A DNA stretch of 61,261 nucleotides from Prochlorococcus sp. AG-363-C20 (lineage in GTDB: Bacteria > Cyanobacteriota > Cyanobacteriia > PCC-6307 > Cyanobiaceae). The stretch covers positions 1-61,261 of the forward strand of contig QCFI01000009.1 of NCBI GenBank assembly GCA_003280295.1. The letters run 5' to 3'. Each line of letters starts with the position of its first letter. Position 1 is the stretch's first letter. The position numbers and the translations under genes are program-made. Of the stretch, positions 8,735 through 16,268 are shown one piece after another. The notes under the pieces are model-generated. The model searched no databases. It saw only the letters and a list, made by a program, of their open reading frames with translations, and was not told the DNA's origin.

Positions 8735-8768
8735 CTAACAAAGGATTCTTTTTAGAATCCTTTGTTAG
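8735..8768. terminator. strong 14-bp inverted repeat, possible terminator
   Basis: CTAACAAAGGATTC (8735-8748), a 6-base loop TTTTTA, then the exact reverse complement (8755-8768). It lies 170 bp after the glycosyltransferase fusion. No U-run follows immediately on either strand, so it could equally be an RNA-processing or stability element. Confidence 0.5.
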
Positions 8769-8949
8769 TTAAAGAAATCCAATATAGGAGTTTAATTTCT
8801 TCAAATTGCGGAGAAGTAGTTATAAAAGAGTTGAATTGGCTCTTGTTTCTAGCTCAGTACAAAAGATTAATCAATCAGCCTCTAACCCACTCGACTCGCA
8901 CTCAGCGAAAATACCTATTATATTTTATTGCCTGTGAGTATAAGGTCAA

Positions 8950-9105
8950 ATGAGTTCTATTGCTGTTGCCTTAAACAAAATCCCAATAGGGAGTAGGGAT
9001 TTATTGGAATTCCTTTTTATTGTATTTGTAGGTGTTGCGGCAGGATCTTTGGGTTTAATCTGAAAGCCTTTTGTTGATCGTCTAGATTCTTTTGATGATG
9101 AGTAA
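8950..9105 (+). pseudogene. small TM protein frame interrupted by TGA at codon 38
   Basis: The frame from ATG 8950 encodes a hydrophobic segment (LLEFLFIVFVGVAAGSLGLI) and then meets TGA at 9061-9063. The same frame continues with KPFVDRLDSFDDE, a plausible acidic tail, to TAA at 9103-9105. That second stop overlaps the ATG of the next small gene. The smooth continuation past the TGA suggests a 51-codon ancestral protein with a nonsense change, or a truncated functional 37-residue form. No frameshift is needed. Confidence 0.45.
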
Positions 9106-9250
9106 AGCTTTCTTTTTATTGAAGGTGACTTGTTTTGAGGCTCTATCTCTCTTTGGATTCTTTTGGCTGTTATCTATTCTTCTTTTTTTAAAGCAAACCA
9201 AAGAATATAAGGTAAAAGCTAATTATCATTTTATAAACTGTGCCGCATAA
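9095..9250 (+). CDS. 51-residue single-TM small protein
   Basis: This starts with two successive ATG codons (9095 and 9098) that overlap the end of the preceding interrupted frame. It encodes one membrane segment (about residues 12-32, CFEALSLFGFFWLLSILLF) followed by a basic tail KQTKEYKVK. Function is unknown. The overlap with the frame before it suggests translational coupling of two small membrane proteins, the first of which now has a stop codon. Confidence 0.4.
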   Translation: MMSKAFFLLKVTCFEALSLFGFFWLLSILLFLKQTKEYKVKANYHFINCAA

Positions 9251-9423
9251 GAAAGTCAAGGATAGATCAGAGGAATTAATTATTAAGTATTTATATAGTT
9301 CCCATATGAAAAGAGGACATTTCAAATATTGTCTTGCTTAGTCAATGCTATATTTAAAAATCAATTTTCTTACTATTAGCAATTCAGCCAAAGAAATCAT
9401 TCAAAAGGGTTTGACTTTTTAAT

Positions 9424-10332
9424 ATGTTTGTACGATCTGCATTTTCTGAAAGAATACTAAACCTCGCTTCAAACACTCTCGAGAAATCTAGAGCTCTAAA
9501 AAAGGCTTATTCTTATTTGGCAAGTCATCGCCAATTTGTTGAATTTGATCATATTGAGGTTGAGACAAGCTCTTTTTGCAATAGGAAATGTACCTACTGT
9601 CCCAATATTCAATTTGACAAGCTAAATAGTTCTGGATCATTTTTAATGGATGATACAATTTTGTCAAAAATATTATTTGATTTATCGACTATTAGTTTCA
9701 ATGGCACTTTCTCACCACATATGTATGGAGAACCTTTACTTGAACCTAGAATCTTAAAAATTATTTCGGAAATTTATAGCATTGGTGCTAAACCAAAAAT
9801 TTATACAAATGCTGATTTCTTAACTCCATCTTTACTTGAAGAAATGATATCTAATGGATTACATACACTTTTTGTTTCTAAGCATTCTCATACTCTTGGA
9901 AAAGATTGTAAGGAAGCCTTATCAATATTATTCTCATCTATTAATGAATTTAAAGGAGAAAGCTTAGAGACTATTTGTCAAAGAATTGAAGATAGAGAAA
10001 TTATTGTTAAAGGATTACATTTTAGAATTAGAGATTATTACTCTGATTTTTGCGATAATCGTTCATACATTCATAATAGAGGAGGCTCACTTGATGTAAT
10101 TACTCGTAAGAGCGAATCACCAATTGCATGTCAATATGTTATGTATCCCGTAATAGATGTAGAAGGAAATGTTGTTTTATGCTGTAATGATTATAAAGGT
10201 AAACATGTTTTGGGTAATGTTTTGGAAAAAAATTTGATAGATATCTGGAGGGATCCTAACAATGTAATTTTGCGTAAGCGTATTTACCATGGAAAACTTG
10301 ACCTCAGTATTTGCCAGGAATGTGTTCTCTGA
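9424..10332 (+). CDS. radical SAM enzyme with SPASM-type C-terminus
   Basis: A 302-residue radical S-adenosylmethionine enzyme. The CxxxCxxC cluster motif is FCNRKCTYCP (Cys52, Cys56, Cys59), followed by a MYGEPLL segment (about residue 100) matching the GEP/GGE motif. The C-terminal region has SPASM-like cysteines: a Cys in ACQYVMYPVIDVEG, CCNDYKGKHVLGNV, and the terminal CQECVL. Such enzymes modify sugars, peptides or cofactors by radical chemistry. No precursor peptide gene is evident beside it. It sits among CMP-sugar-acid genes, so a sugar or glycoconjugate substrate is a reasonable inference. The start is an ATG; no close homologue was recognised. Confidence 0.85.
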   Translation: MFVRSAFSERILNLASNTLEKSRALKKAYSYLASHRQFVEFDHIEVETSSFCNRKCTYCPNIQFDKLNSSGSFLMDDTILSKILFDLSTISFNGTFSPHMYGEPLLEPRILKIISEIYSIGAKPKIYTNADFLTPSLLEEMISNGLHTLFVSKHSHTLGKDCKEALSILFSSINEFKGESLETICQRIEDREIIVKGLHFRIRDYYSDFCDNRSYIHNRGGSLDVITRKSESPIACQYVMYPVIDVEGNVVLCCNDYKGKHVLGNVLEKNLIDIWRDPNNVILRKRIYHGKLDLSICQECVL

Positions 10333-10627
10333 ATTCCAAGAGCTTCGCTCAGGTAAAATAGATTTTGAAAGCAAGTACTTTTGTAATTATAAATTTAGAA
10401 CAATTTCAGGACAGTATTTTAAGTTTGTAGAAATTGCCGAATGCTATTTTTTCTGTTACTCATTTCCATCCGTTCATCATAAACCATTTTCATTTCTTAG
10501 CTTTGATGAACTTTACTGCTTGTTTAGGGCGTGGATAATCCTTTTAAATCCTCGCACTCCACAGCTAATAGATTCAAAGGAAAGCTTTAATTTAAGGGAA
10601 GAATTTATTAATAAAAGAGGAATATAA
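10289..10627 (+). CDS. doubtful 112-codon frame overlapping the radical SAM gene
   Basis: It overlaps the end of the radical SAM gene by 44 bp in another frame. It encodes an aromatic-rich sequence (SGQYFKFVEIAECYFFCYSF; CLFRAWIILLNPRTP) without a known domain. It may be a real short protein translated by coupling, or chance open frame in AT-rich DNA. Confidence 0.25.
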   Translation: MENLTSVFARNVFSEFQELRSGKIDFESKYFCNYKFRTISGQYFKFVEIAECYFFCYSFPSVHHKPFSFLSFDELYCLFRAWIILLNPRTPQLIDSKESFNLREEFINKRGI

Positions 10628-10953
10628 ATATTTCATATTAGGAAATCTTCATTAAATAGGCTTATTTATATTATATAAATAGAATTCTCTGCTAGATATT
10701 CATTAGTTTTTTAAAATACAGCAAAAATCCTTTCTCACACTCGGCCAGAATAAATTGAATTTAAAGTCAAAAAAAATTAAGAATGTGATGGTTTGAAATA
10801 ATACTTTAAAAAAGCCTCTCTTCTTGACAAGGTCATTAGATAAACTTATAAAGATATATTTTGCATTTGTCTTCTACTTAACATTGTGACCCTTACCTTA
10901 TAATCTATAATATAATCAAAACAAATTAGAAATTGTATTAGAATTTAGAATTT
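10628..10953. other. leader region of the aldolase-kdsB operon
   Basis: A 326-bp AT-rich spacer holding one good promoter-like pair (see 10824-10852) and no gene. Confidence 0.5.
10824..10852 (+). promoter_or_regulatory. sigma70-type promoter of the aldolase-kdsB-HAD operon
   Basis: TTGACA (10824-10829), a 17-base spacer, then TATAAA (10847-10852). This close match to consensus at optimal spacing lies about 100 bp before the aldolase ATG. It predicts a start near 10859 and a leader of about 95 nt. Confidence 0.6.
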
Positions 10954-12570
10954 ATGTCAAACAGAATTATTCATTTAGATTGTACTTTGCGAGATGGCGG
11001 TTATTACACAGACTGGGACTTCTCAGATGAGCTTGTCAAAGACTATTTCGAAGCAGCCAAATCAGCTTGTATTAATTACGTAGAGATTGGTTTTCGTTTC
11101 TTTATTAATAAAGGATTTAAAGGTGCTTTTGCATTTATTAGTGAAGAGTTTTTAGAAACTCTTCACATCCCTACTGAATTAAAAATATCAGTAATGATTA
11201 ATGGTACAGATTTAATTGATAATGGTGAACTAATTAAGGGAAGATTAGATAAATTAGTTCCAGTCTTTTCAAATCAATCTAAAGTAGATTTATTTAGAAT
11301 TGCTCTTGATTTAGAAGACTTTCGCACACTCCTTCCAGTATTCCAAATATTAAATAAAAAAGGATATCAAACTGGAGCTAATATTATGAAAGTGTCTGAA
11401 ATGAATAATACTCAACTAAATGCAATTGGTAAGCTCGCTAATAAATCTAATATAAATGTCCTTTACTTAGCTGATAGCTTTGGATCAATAGAGCCCAAAG
11501 AAATCCAAAATATAGTTTTATGTATACGAAGACATTGGAAGGGCGAAATTGGAATTCATGCTCATGATAATAAAGGATTAGCTCTTAGAAATACTCTTGA
11601 ATCGATAGATCATGGAATTACTTGGGTAGACAGTACTATTACTGGAATGGGTAGAGGTGCCGGTAATGTTCGAACTGAAGAATTAGTCTTGGAATTAGAC
11701 AGGAATCAGGATAATATGTCAAACTTAGTACCACTTTTGAGGATAATCAATAATGACTTTAACCAAATGAAAAAAAAATATTCTTGGGGATCCAACCCAT
11801 ATTATTATCTTGCCGCTAAATATGCAATTCATCCATCATATATTCAAAGAATTTTATCTGATTATAGATTTAGAGAAGAAGATATTCTAGCAGTAATTGA
11901 TTATTTAAGGAAAGAAGGAGCTACTAAGTTTATTTCAGATCAAATAGAATCTGCCAAAGGATTCTATTATGGAAAAGCCATTGGGACACTTTCCCCTAAG
12001 ACAATCATCCAAAATAGAGATGTTCTTATATTAGGATCGGGTGAAGAGGCCGCTTCACATAAGAATGCATTGGAAGCATATATAAGAAGAAAGAGTCCAA
12101 TAGTAATTGCGATGAATACTAAATCTCAAATAGACAATAAGCTTATTAACTATCGAATTGCCTGTAACCCTATAAGGCTTATGGCAGATATTGACATGCA
12201 TTTGAAATTACCTCAACCATTAATTGCGCCATCATCTATGCTTCCAGAGAATATTGCTACAAGAATTAATCGAAAACAAATCTTGGATTACGGAATAGGA
12301 ATTTCAAAAAGTGGATTCGAATTTCATGAAACATATGGCATGATTCCAAATCCATTAGTATTTGCCTATGCATTATCTTTTGTGGCCAGTGGGCAAGCTA
12401 CAAATGTATACTTAGCAGGATTTGGTGGCTTTGGTATTGGAGACCCCCGTAATTTAGAGATAGATGAATTGATAGAGAAATTTAAAATAGCAAAACCTGA
12501 GTTAAAATTAATATCCCTTACTCCAACTGAATACATTGGGTTGAACTCAATAAGTGTATATGGAATGTAA
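10954..12570 (+). CDS. DmpG-like pyruvate aldolase fused to a Rossmann-like (DUF115/GT42-like) domain
   Basis: Residues 1 to about 300 are a DRE-TIM barrel of the 4-hydroxy-2-oxovalerate aldolase/HMG-CoA-lyase type: HLDCTLRDGGYYTDW (residues 7-21), the metal-binding GIHAHDNKG (His202, His204) and GMGRGAGNVRTEE near residue 230. This family joins pyruvate to an aldehyde, or cleaves such products, giving 4-hydroxy-2-oxo acids. Residues about 350-538 form a second domain with a VLILGSGEEAASHKNAL nucleotide-binding-like loop, FHETYGMIPNPLVFAYALSF and VYLAGFGGFGIGDPR. The overall pattern recalls the MAF/DUF115 and GT42 sialyltransferase folds, but no clear family can be named. A CMP-sugar-acid synthetase follows after 3 bp, so the aldolase may build a 2-keto-3-deoxy sugar acid from pyruvate. 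This function is inferred. Confidence 0.75.
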   Translation: MSNRIIHLDCTLRDGGYYTDWDFSDELVKDYFEAAKSACINYVEIGFRFFINKGFKGAFAFISEEFLETLHIPTELKISVMINGTDLIDNGELIKGRLDKLVPVFSNQSKVDLFRIALDLEDFRTLLPVFQILNKKGYQTGANIMKVSEMNNTQLNAIGKLANKSNINVLYLADSFGSIEPKEIQNIVLCIRRHWKGEIGIHAHDNKGLALRNTLESIDHGITWVDSTITGMGRGAGNVRTEELVLELDRNQDNMSNLVPLLRIINNDFNQMKKKYSWGSNPYYYLAAKYAIHPSYIQRILSDYRFREEDILAVIDYLRKEGATKFISDQIESAKGFYYGKAIGTLSPKTIIQNRDVLILGSGEEAASHKNALEAYIRRKSPIVIAMNTKSQIDNKLINYRIACNPIRLMADIDMHLKLPQPLIAPSSMLPENIATRINRKQILDYGIGISKSGFEFHETYGMIPNPLVFAYALSFVASGQATNVYLAGFGGFGIGDPRNLEIDELIEKFKIAKPELKLISLTPTEYIGLNSISVYGM

Positions 12571-12573
12571 ATT

Positions 12574-13305
12574 ATGAATGCATGTGTAATTATTCCAGCG
12601 CGATTTAAATCGACTCGACTACCAGGTAAACCATTATTGGAGCTGTTAGGTAAACCAATGATCATATGGGTAGCAGAAATAGCCTCTAGAGCAGTAGGAA
12701 TTAATAATGTGTATATTGCAACTGATGATAAGCGTATAGCAAGTTTAGTTAATCAAAGTGGCTTCAAATATATTATGACTTCCACGTTGGCTTTAACAGG
12801 TACTGATAGAGTTGCAGAAGCGGCTAATAAATTGAATTATGAAACCATAGTCAATGTTCAAGGAGATGAACCCTTGATTTCACATGAAGATGTAATTGAA
12901 TGTATAAAATATAAGAATAAGTATCCTAAAGCTGTTATTAATGCTTATAACAAAATCCAAGACATTCAGAATCCAATCAACCTAAATATACCTAAAGTAA
13001 TAATAAATGAAGCAGACTACCTTGTATATATGTCTAGGTCGTTAATACCAGGGTTTAAAGATATACATAATAAACCAATAGAATATAAAAAACAGGTTTG
13101 TATTTATGGCTATAACCAAAAAGAACTTCGACAATTTCTGGAGTTTGGACGTAAAAGTAAATTAGAGGAGGTTGAGGATATTGAGATCTTAAGATTTTTA
13201 GAGTTTGGATCTCCTATCAAAATGTTCAAAGCGAAAAAGGATAGTCTAGCTGTAGATGTTAAAGAGGATATTGCTCTTGTAGAACAGGAATTAAAAACAG
13301 AGTAA
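12574..13305 (+). CDS. kdsB: 3-deoxy-manno-octulosonate (KDO)-type cytidylyltransferase
   Basis: This enzyme transfers CMP from CTP to a 2-keto-3-deoxy sugar acid. The KdsB signature is complete: VIIPARFKSTRLPGKPL (residues 5-21), IATDDKRIA, GTDRVAEA, and VNVQGDEPLIS (about residues 95-105). At 243 residues it is full length, starting at ATG 3 bp after the aldolase. Prochlorococcus-type cells do not generally carry a full enteric KDO-lipid A pathway, and no kdsA is nearby. The substrate may therefore be a KDO-like acid made by the upstream aldolase. A HAD phosphatase follows after 4 bp, mimicking the KdsC-KdsB order. Confidence 0.88.
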   Translation: MNACVIIPARFKSTRLPGKPLLELLGKPMIIWVAEIASRAVGINNVYIATDDKRIASLVNQSGFKYIMTSTLALTGTDRVAEAANKLNYETIVNVQGDEPLISHEDVIECIKYKNKYPKAVINAYNKIQDIQNPINLNIPKVIINEADYLVYMSRSLIPGFKDIHNKPIEYKKQVCIYGYNQKELRQFLEFGRKSKLEEVEDIEILRFLEFGSPIKMFKAKKDSLAVDVKEDIALVEQELKTE

Positions 13306-13309
13306 ATCT

Positions 13310-13975
13310 ATGAATATAAAAGATTACAATTCATTGGTTTTTGATTGTGATGGAGTCATCCTTAACTCAAATAAAATAAAAACAGAAGCATTTCGGACAG
13401 CAGTATCTTCATATGGCGAAGAAGCCTCTAATCAACTTGTTTCTTATCATTTGCTACATGGTGGAGTATCTAGGTACAAAAAGTTTGACTATTTCCTATC
13501 TGCTATAGCCCCTAAATTTTTCAATCATAGTAAAAAACTTAGCTTAAGTGAACTCTTGGAAATTTATTCAAAGGAAACTGAGAAGAGACTTTTAAATGCA
13601 GAATTAGCTTTTGGTCTGGATATATTACGAAACGCAATGCCGGATAAGAGCTGGTCAATAGTTTCAGGTGGAGATCAAGACGAGCTACGATCAATTTTTA
13701 AAGAAAGAGAAATAAGTCAATTCTTTGATGGTGGCATATATGGCAGCCCTGAAAACAAGGACGAAATATTAAATAGAGAAATAATAAATAATAATATAGC
13801 CTTACCTGCTTTATATCTTGGAGATAGTAAATTAGATCATCAAGCAGCACAATCAAATGGCTTAGATTTTAATTTCGTAAGTGAATGGACAGACTTTAAA
13901 GGATATGAGACTTATTGTGAGATTAACTCTATAAAAGTAATTAGAAGAGTTTATGATATCAAAGCGGAAATTTAA
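13310..13975 (+). CDS. HAD-superfamily phosphatase (KdsC-like role proposed)
   Basis: A 221-residue haloacid dehalogenase hydrolase. Motif I is FDCDGVILNS (nucleophile Asp12, acid Asp14), motif II is IVSGGDQ, the motif III lysine is in SPENKDE, and motif IV is LGDSKLDHQAA. A helical cap lies between motifs I and II, like phosphoglycolate-phosphatase relatives. It closes the three-gene operon with 4 bp between genes. By analogy with KDO-8-phosphate phosphatase it could remove phosphate from the sugar acid before CMP activation, although true KdsC is a capless tetramer, so this is functional analogy only. Confidence 0.82.
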   Translation: MNIKDYNSLVFDCDGVILNSNKIKTEAFRTAVSSYGEEASNQLVSYHLLHGGVSRYKKFDYFLSAIAPKFFNHSKKLSLSELLEIYSKETEKRLLNAELAFGLDILRNAMPDKSWSIVSGGDQDELRSIFKEREISQFFDGGIYGSPENKDEILNREIINNNIALPALYLGDSKLDHQAAQSNGLDFNFVSEWTDFKGYETYCEINSIKVIRRVYDIKAEI

Positions 13976-14095
13976 TTACTACATATTTAATTATAAAATT
14001 ATGAGTTCGAGACATATAATTAATGTAAAGGGGGTATTAAACCAGAAGATGATAGTAATATAATAAATTAATTCTATCCTCTTAATTTCTAATAT

Positions 14096-15706
14096 ATGCC
14101 ATTTAAGCCAAGATTTGAAAAGAATAAAGTAAGCATAGAAGAAGCGAAATATATGTTCAAAATTTTAATTAGACGAAGGAATGTTATTCAATATAAGATG
14201 AAATATAATATAAGAAAAAATAAAATATTAATATTATCTAATTTGTTCGAAAGGGATATCTTTTCATCTGAAACCTGTGGATTAGATTCAATATTCCTTT
14301 TAGGTAGGAATAATCTATTGATATCAAAAGATTTATTCTTGATACTTACACCTCAACAGCGTTTTGCGTTATATATAGGTTATTTATTCGCTAGAAAAAG
14401 AATATTAGAGTTTTCTGATCTTATTTACTTTTTTACTAAAACAGGCAAATGGATTATCGGCTTTACACTTTCGTTAATTGATGCAATATTTATAGTATTA
14501 TTAGCATTAAAAAGTATCCTATTTCGAAGAGTAAGAAAGTCAACTAATAATGAGTTCAAACCTTACGTGAGAATAGATGAGCTATATGTTATTTGTTATT
14601 GGAGCACAAAATGTGATAAATCAACAGCCTATTATTATCCAGACTACTCTAATAATCAAAGTAAAATAGCTTTGGCAACCTCATTCTATCAATATAGATT
14701 TATAGCTCGGGGTATTTACTCATCTTCAAAAAGAAATAATATTATAACTTGCATTGATTTTGTCAGGTCAATAGATCTCGTACGGTCTATTAGAGACTTA
14801 GCTTATATCCATAGCTTTGAAATTTCTAACTTGATCAACCTTTCTTATGGCGAGTTAGTTTCAATAATTGATACTTATAGACATTTAAATAAAAGATTAT
14901 TTGCTTTAATTAATTATCATAGTATATCAAGTCTTATAACTAATATTAGGCCAAAAGAAATTTACCTGTGGTCAGAGAATCAATTACACCATAGAGCCTT
15001 AGCATTAGCTCTAAGCAAATTTAAGCCTCTTTCTAACTTTAACAAAATTTTAGTTCATACATATATAGGAAGTCCTTTCTCGAATAGATATTATCCTCAT
15101 TTTGTACCTACGAAAATGGAAACAAAATGTGGTGTGTGGGCACAAAATAAATTTATGCTCCAAGATAAATCTTCAGCAGAAGAGATGGAAACTCTTTTAT
15201 CTAAACACGACATTCCTTTTAGCGTAAGAGTTGCCAGAAAGGGTTTAATACGATATAAAGACAATATTAAGGAGTCAACGAATTTTAATACAAATAAAAA
15301 CAAGAAACGAATCTATACATTTTTTTCGCATGCAAATCCACGCGAATTATATTTAATACTTTTGCTCTTTATAAGAGAACAGCACAGAAACTTTCAGGAA
15401 ATTAATAACTTAAAATTATATATAAGACTTCACCCAGCTATTTCTCAAGATACTGCAAATGAACAAATAAAAATGTTAGAAAAATTGTTTATTCATAACT
15501 TACCTCAATTCATTTTCATACAAAGAGGACAGGAGTCTGTAGTAAGATCCATGCTGTTATCTCAGAACTGTATATTTGGTGAATCATCTTACATTAATAT
15601 AGCTATTTCACTAGGTTGTGAAGTAACAGCAATCAGGACTTCTTATCAGTTTGATCCGCCAATTCAAGCTAAAAACCTTAAATATAAAAAATTAACCATA
15701 ATTTAA
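14096..15706 (+). CDS. large protein with GT-B-like C-terminus, possible CMP-sugar-acid transferase
   Basis: No family was recognised for the whole 536-residue protein. It has a basic N-terminus, one hydrophobic segment (about residues 120-143, WIIGFTLSLIDAIFIVLLAL) and a long C-terminal part. There, LYLWSENQLHHRAL (about 290), HTYIGSPFSNRYYPHFVP, LKLYIRLHPAIS (about 440) and IFGESSYINIAISLG (about 500) occur in the order seen in GT-B polysaccharide and sialyl/KDO transferases. In those enzymes an RLHP segment and a late ESS/AI segment line the donor site. It starts 120 bp after the CMP-transferase/phosphatase operon on the same strand, so using the CMP-sugar made there is a reasonable inference. 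The N-terminal half has no counterpart I know. Confidence 0.55.
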   Translation: MPFKPRFEKNKVSIEEAKYMFKILIRRRNVIQYKMKYNIRKNKILILSNLFERDIFSSETCGLDSIFLLGRNNLLISKDLFLILTPQQRFALYIGYLFARKRILEFSDLIYFFTKTGKWIIGFTLSLIDAIFIVLLALKSILFRRVRKSTNNEFKPYVRIDELYVICYWSTKCDKSTAYYYPDYSNNQSKIALATSFYQYRFIARGIYSSSKRNNIITCIDFVRSIDLVRSIRDLAYIHSFEISNLINLSYGELVSIIDTYRHLNKRLFALINYHSISSLITNIRPKEIYLWSENQLHHRALALALSKFKPLSNFNKILVHTYIGSPFSNRYYPHFVPTKMETKCGVWAQNKFMLQDKSSAEEMETLLSKHDIPFSVRVARKGLIRYKDNIKESTNFNTNKNKKRIYTFFSHANPRELYLILLLFIREQHRNFQEINNLKLYIRLHPAISQDTANEQIKMLEKLFIHNLPQFIFIQRGQESVVRSMLLSQNCIFGESSYINIAISLGCEVTAIRTSYQFDPPIQAKNLKYKKLTII

Positions 15707-16008
15707 CTATATTATTCTTCAATATAATCATCTTCAAAACTTATTAATCTTTTTCTCTACAAGTTTTTCTAAACAAGAAATATAGTAATAATAGTAATAA
15801 TAGTAATAATAGTAATAATAGTAGTAATAGTTTCATTAAATTATTACTACGCCTGAACCCCCTTGAACTTAGAGCTTATATGTATTTATTCTCAACATAT
15901 AAATCTTTGAATCTTCTTTAGTGCCATAATCAAATAATAAATTAAGGAATAGGCGCCTGACAGCCCCCATAATTATTGCTAATAATTGATTATCTGTGTA
16001 CTTAGCCG
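15707..16008. other. intergenic with 9-bp tandem repeats
   Basis: A 302-bp spacer with the short tandem repeat at 15784-15828 and no recognised gene or terminator. Confidence 0.5.
15784..15828 (+). repeat. 9-bp tandem repeat, AGTAATAAT x4 plus a variant
   Basis: Four perfect copies of AGTAATAAT (15784-15819) and one AGTAGTAAT copy, lying between the possible glycosyltransferase and a small hypothetical gene. Length change by slippage is likely. Confidence 0.85.
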
Positions 16009-16239
16009 ATGGAAGATGCTTTTGCTAGAGAGGTCACTTTACGCTCCCTATTAAGATCAAAAGGATATGAATTTGATGAGGAAAATCATTGGTGGAGTCG
16101 AGCATGGACAACTAATGGGGGAAAGGAAAAGGTAATAGAGGTCTGCATTAAAACTGATGATGGAGAATGGAACAAATTGATGATGACTCCAGAAGGCTAT
16201 ATTTTTTCAGCAGAGTCAATTAATGGAGGAGTTGATTGA
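16009..16239 (+). CDS. small acidic hypothetical protein
   Basis: A 76-residue soluble protein rich in Trp and acidic residues (GYEFDEENHWWSRAWTT; TDDGEWNKLMMTPEGYIF). Two predicted strand-helix units and no membrane segment or metal motif can be seen. It starts at an ATG and ends 29 bp before the LdpA-like gene, so the two are probably co-transcribed. No function is recognised. Confidence 0.6.
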   Translation: MEDAFAREVTLRSLLRSKGYEFDEENHWWSRAWTTNGGKEKVIEVCIKTDDGEWNKLMMTPEGYIFSAESINGGVD

Positions 16240-16268
16240 TGAAAATAAAAATCAACTAATTTAATGTA

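Noticed and set aside
8762-8953. 63-codon plus-strand frame
   Set aside because: It begins inside the strong hairpin and has no recognisable composition; the overlapping 8950 frame is more convincing.
10289-10627. A confident gene overlapping the radical SAM enzyme
   Set aside because: It has no domain and overlaps a strong coding region by 44 bp; retained only as a low-confidence entry.
15784-15828. Possible CRISPR array
   Set aside because: Units are 9 bp, directly abutting and without unique spacers; it is a simple tandem repeat.
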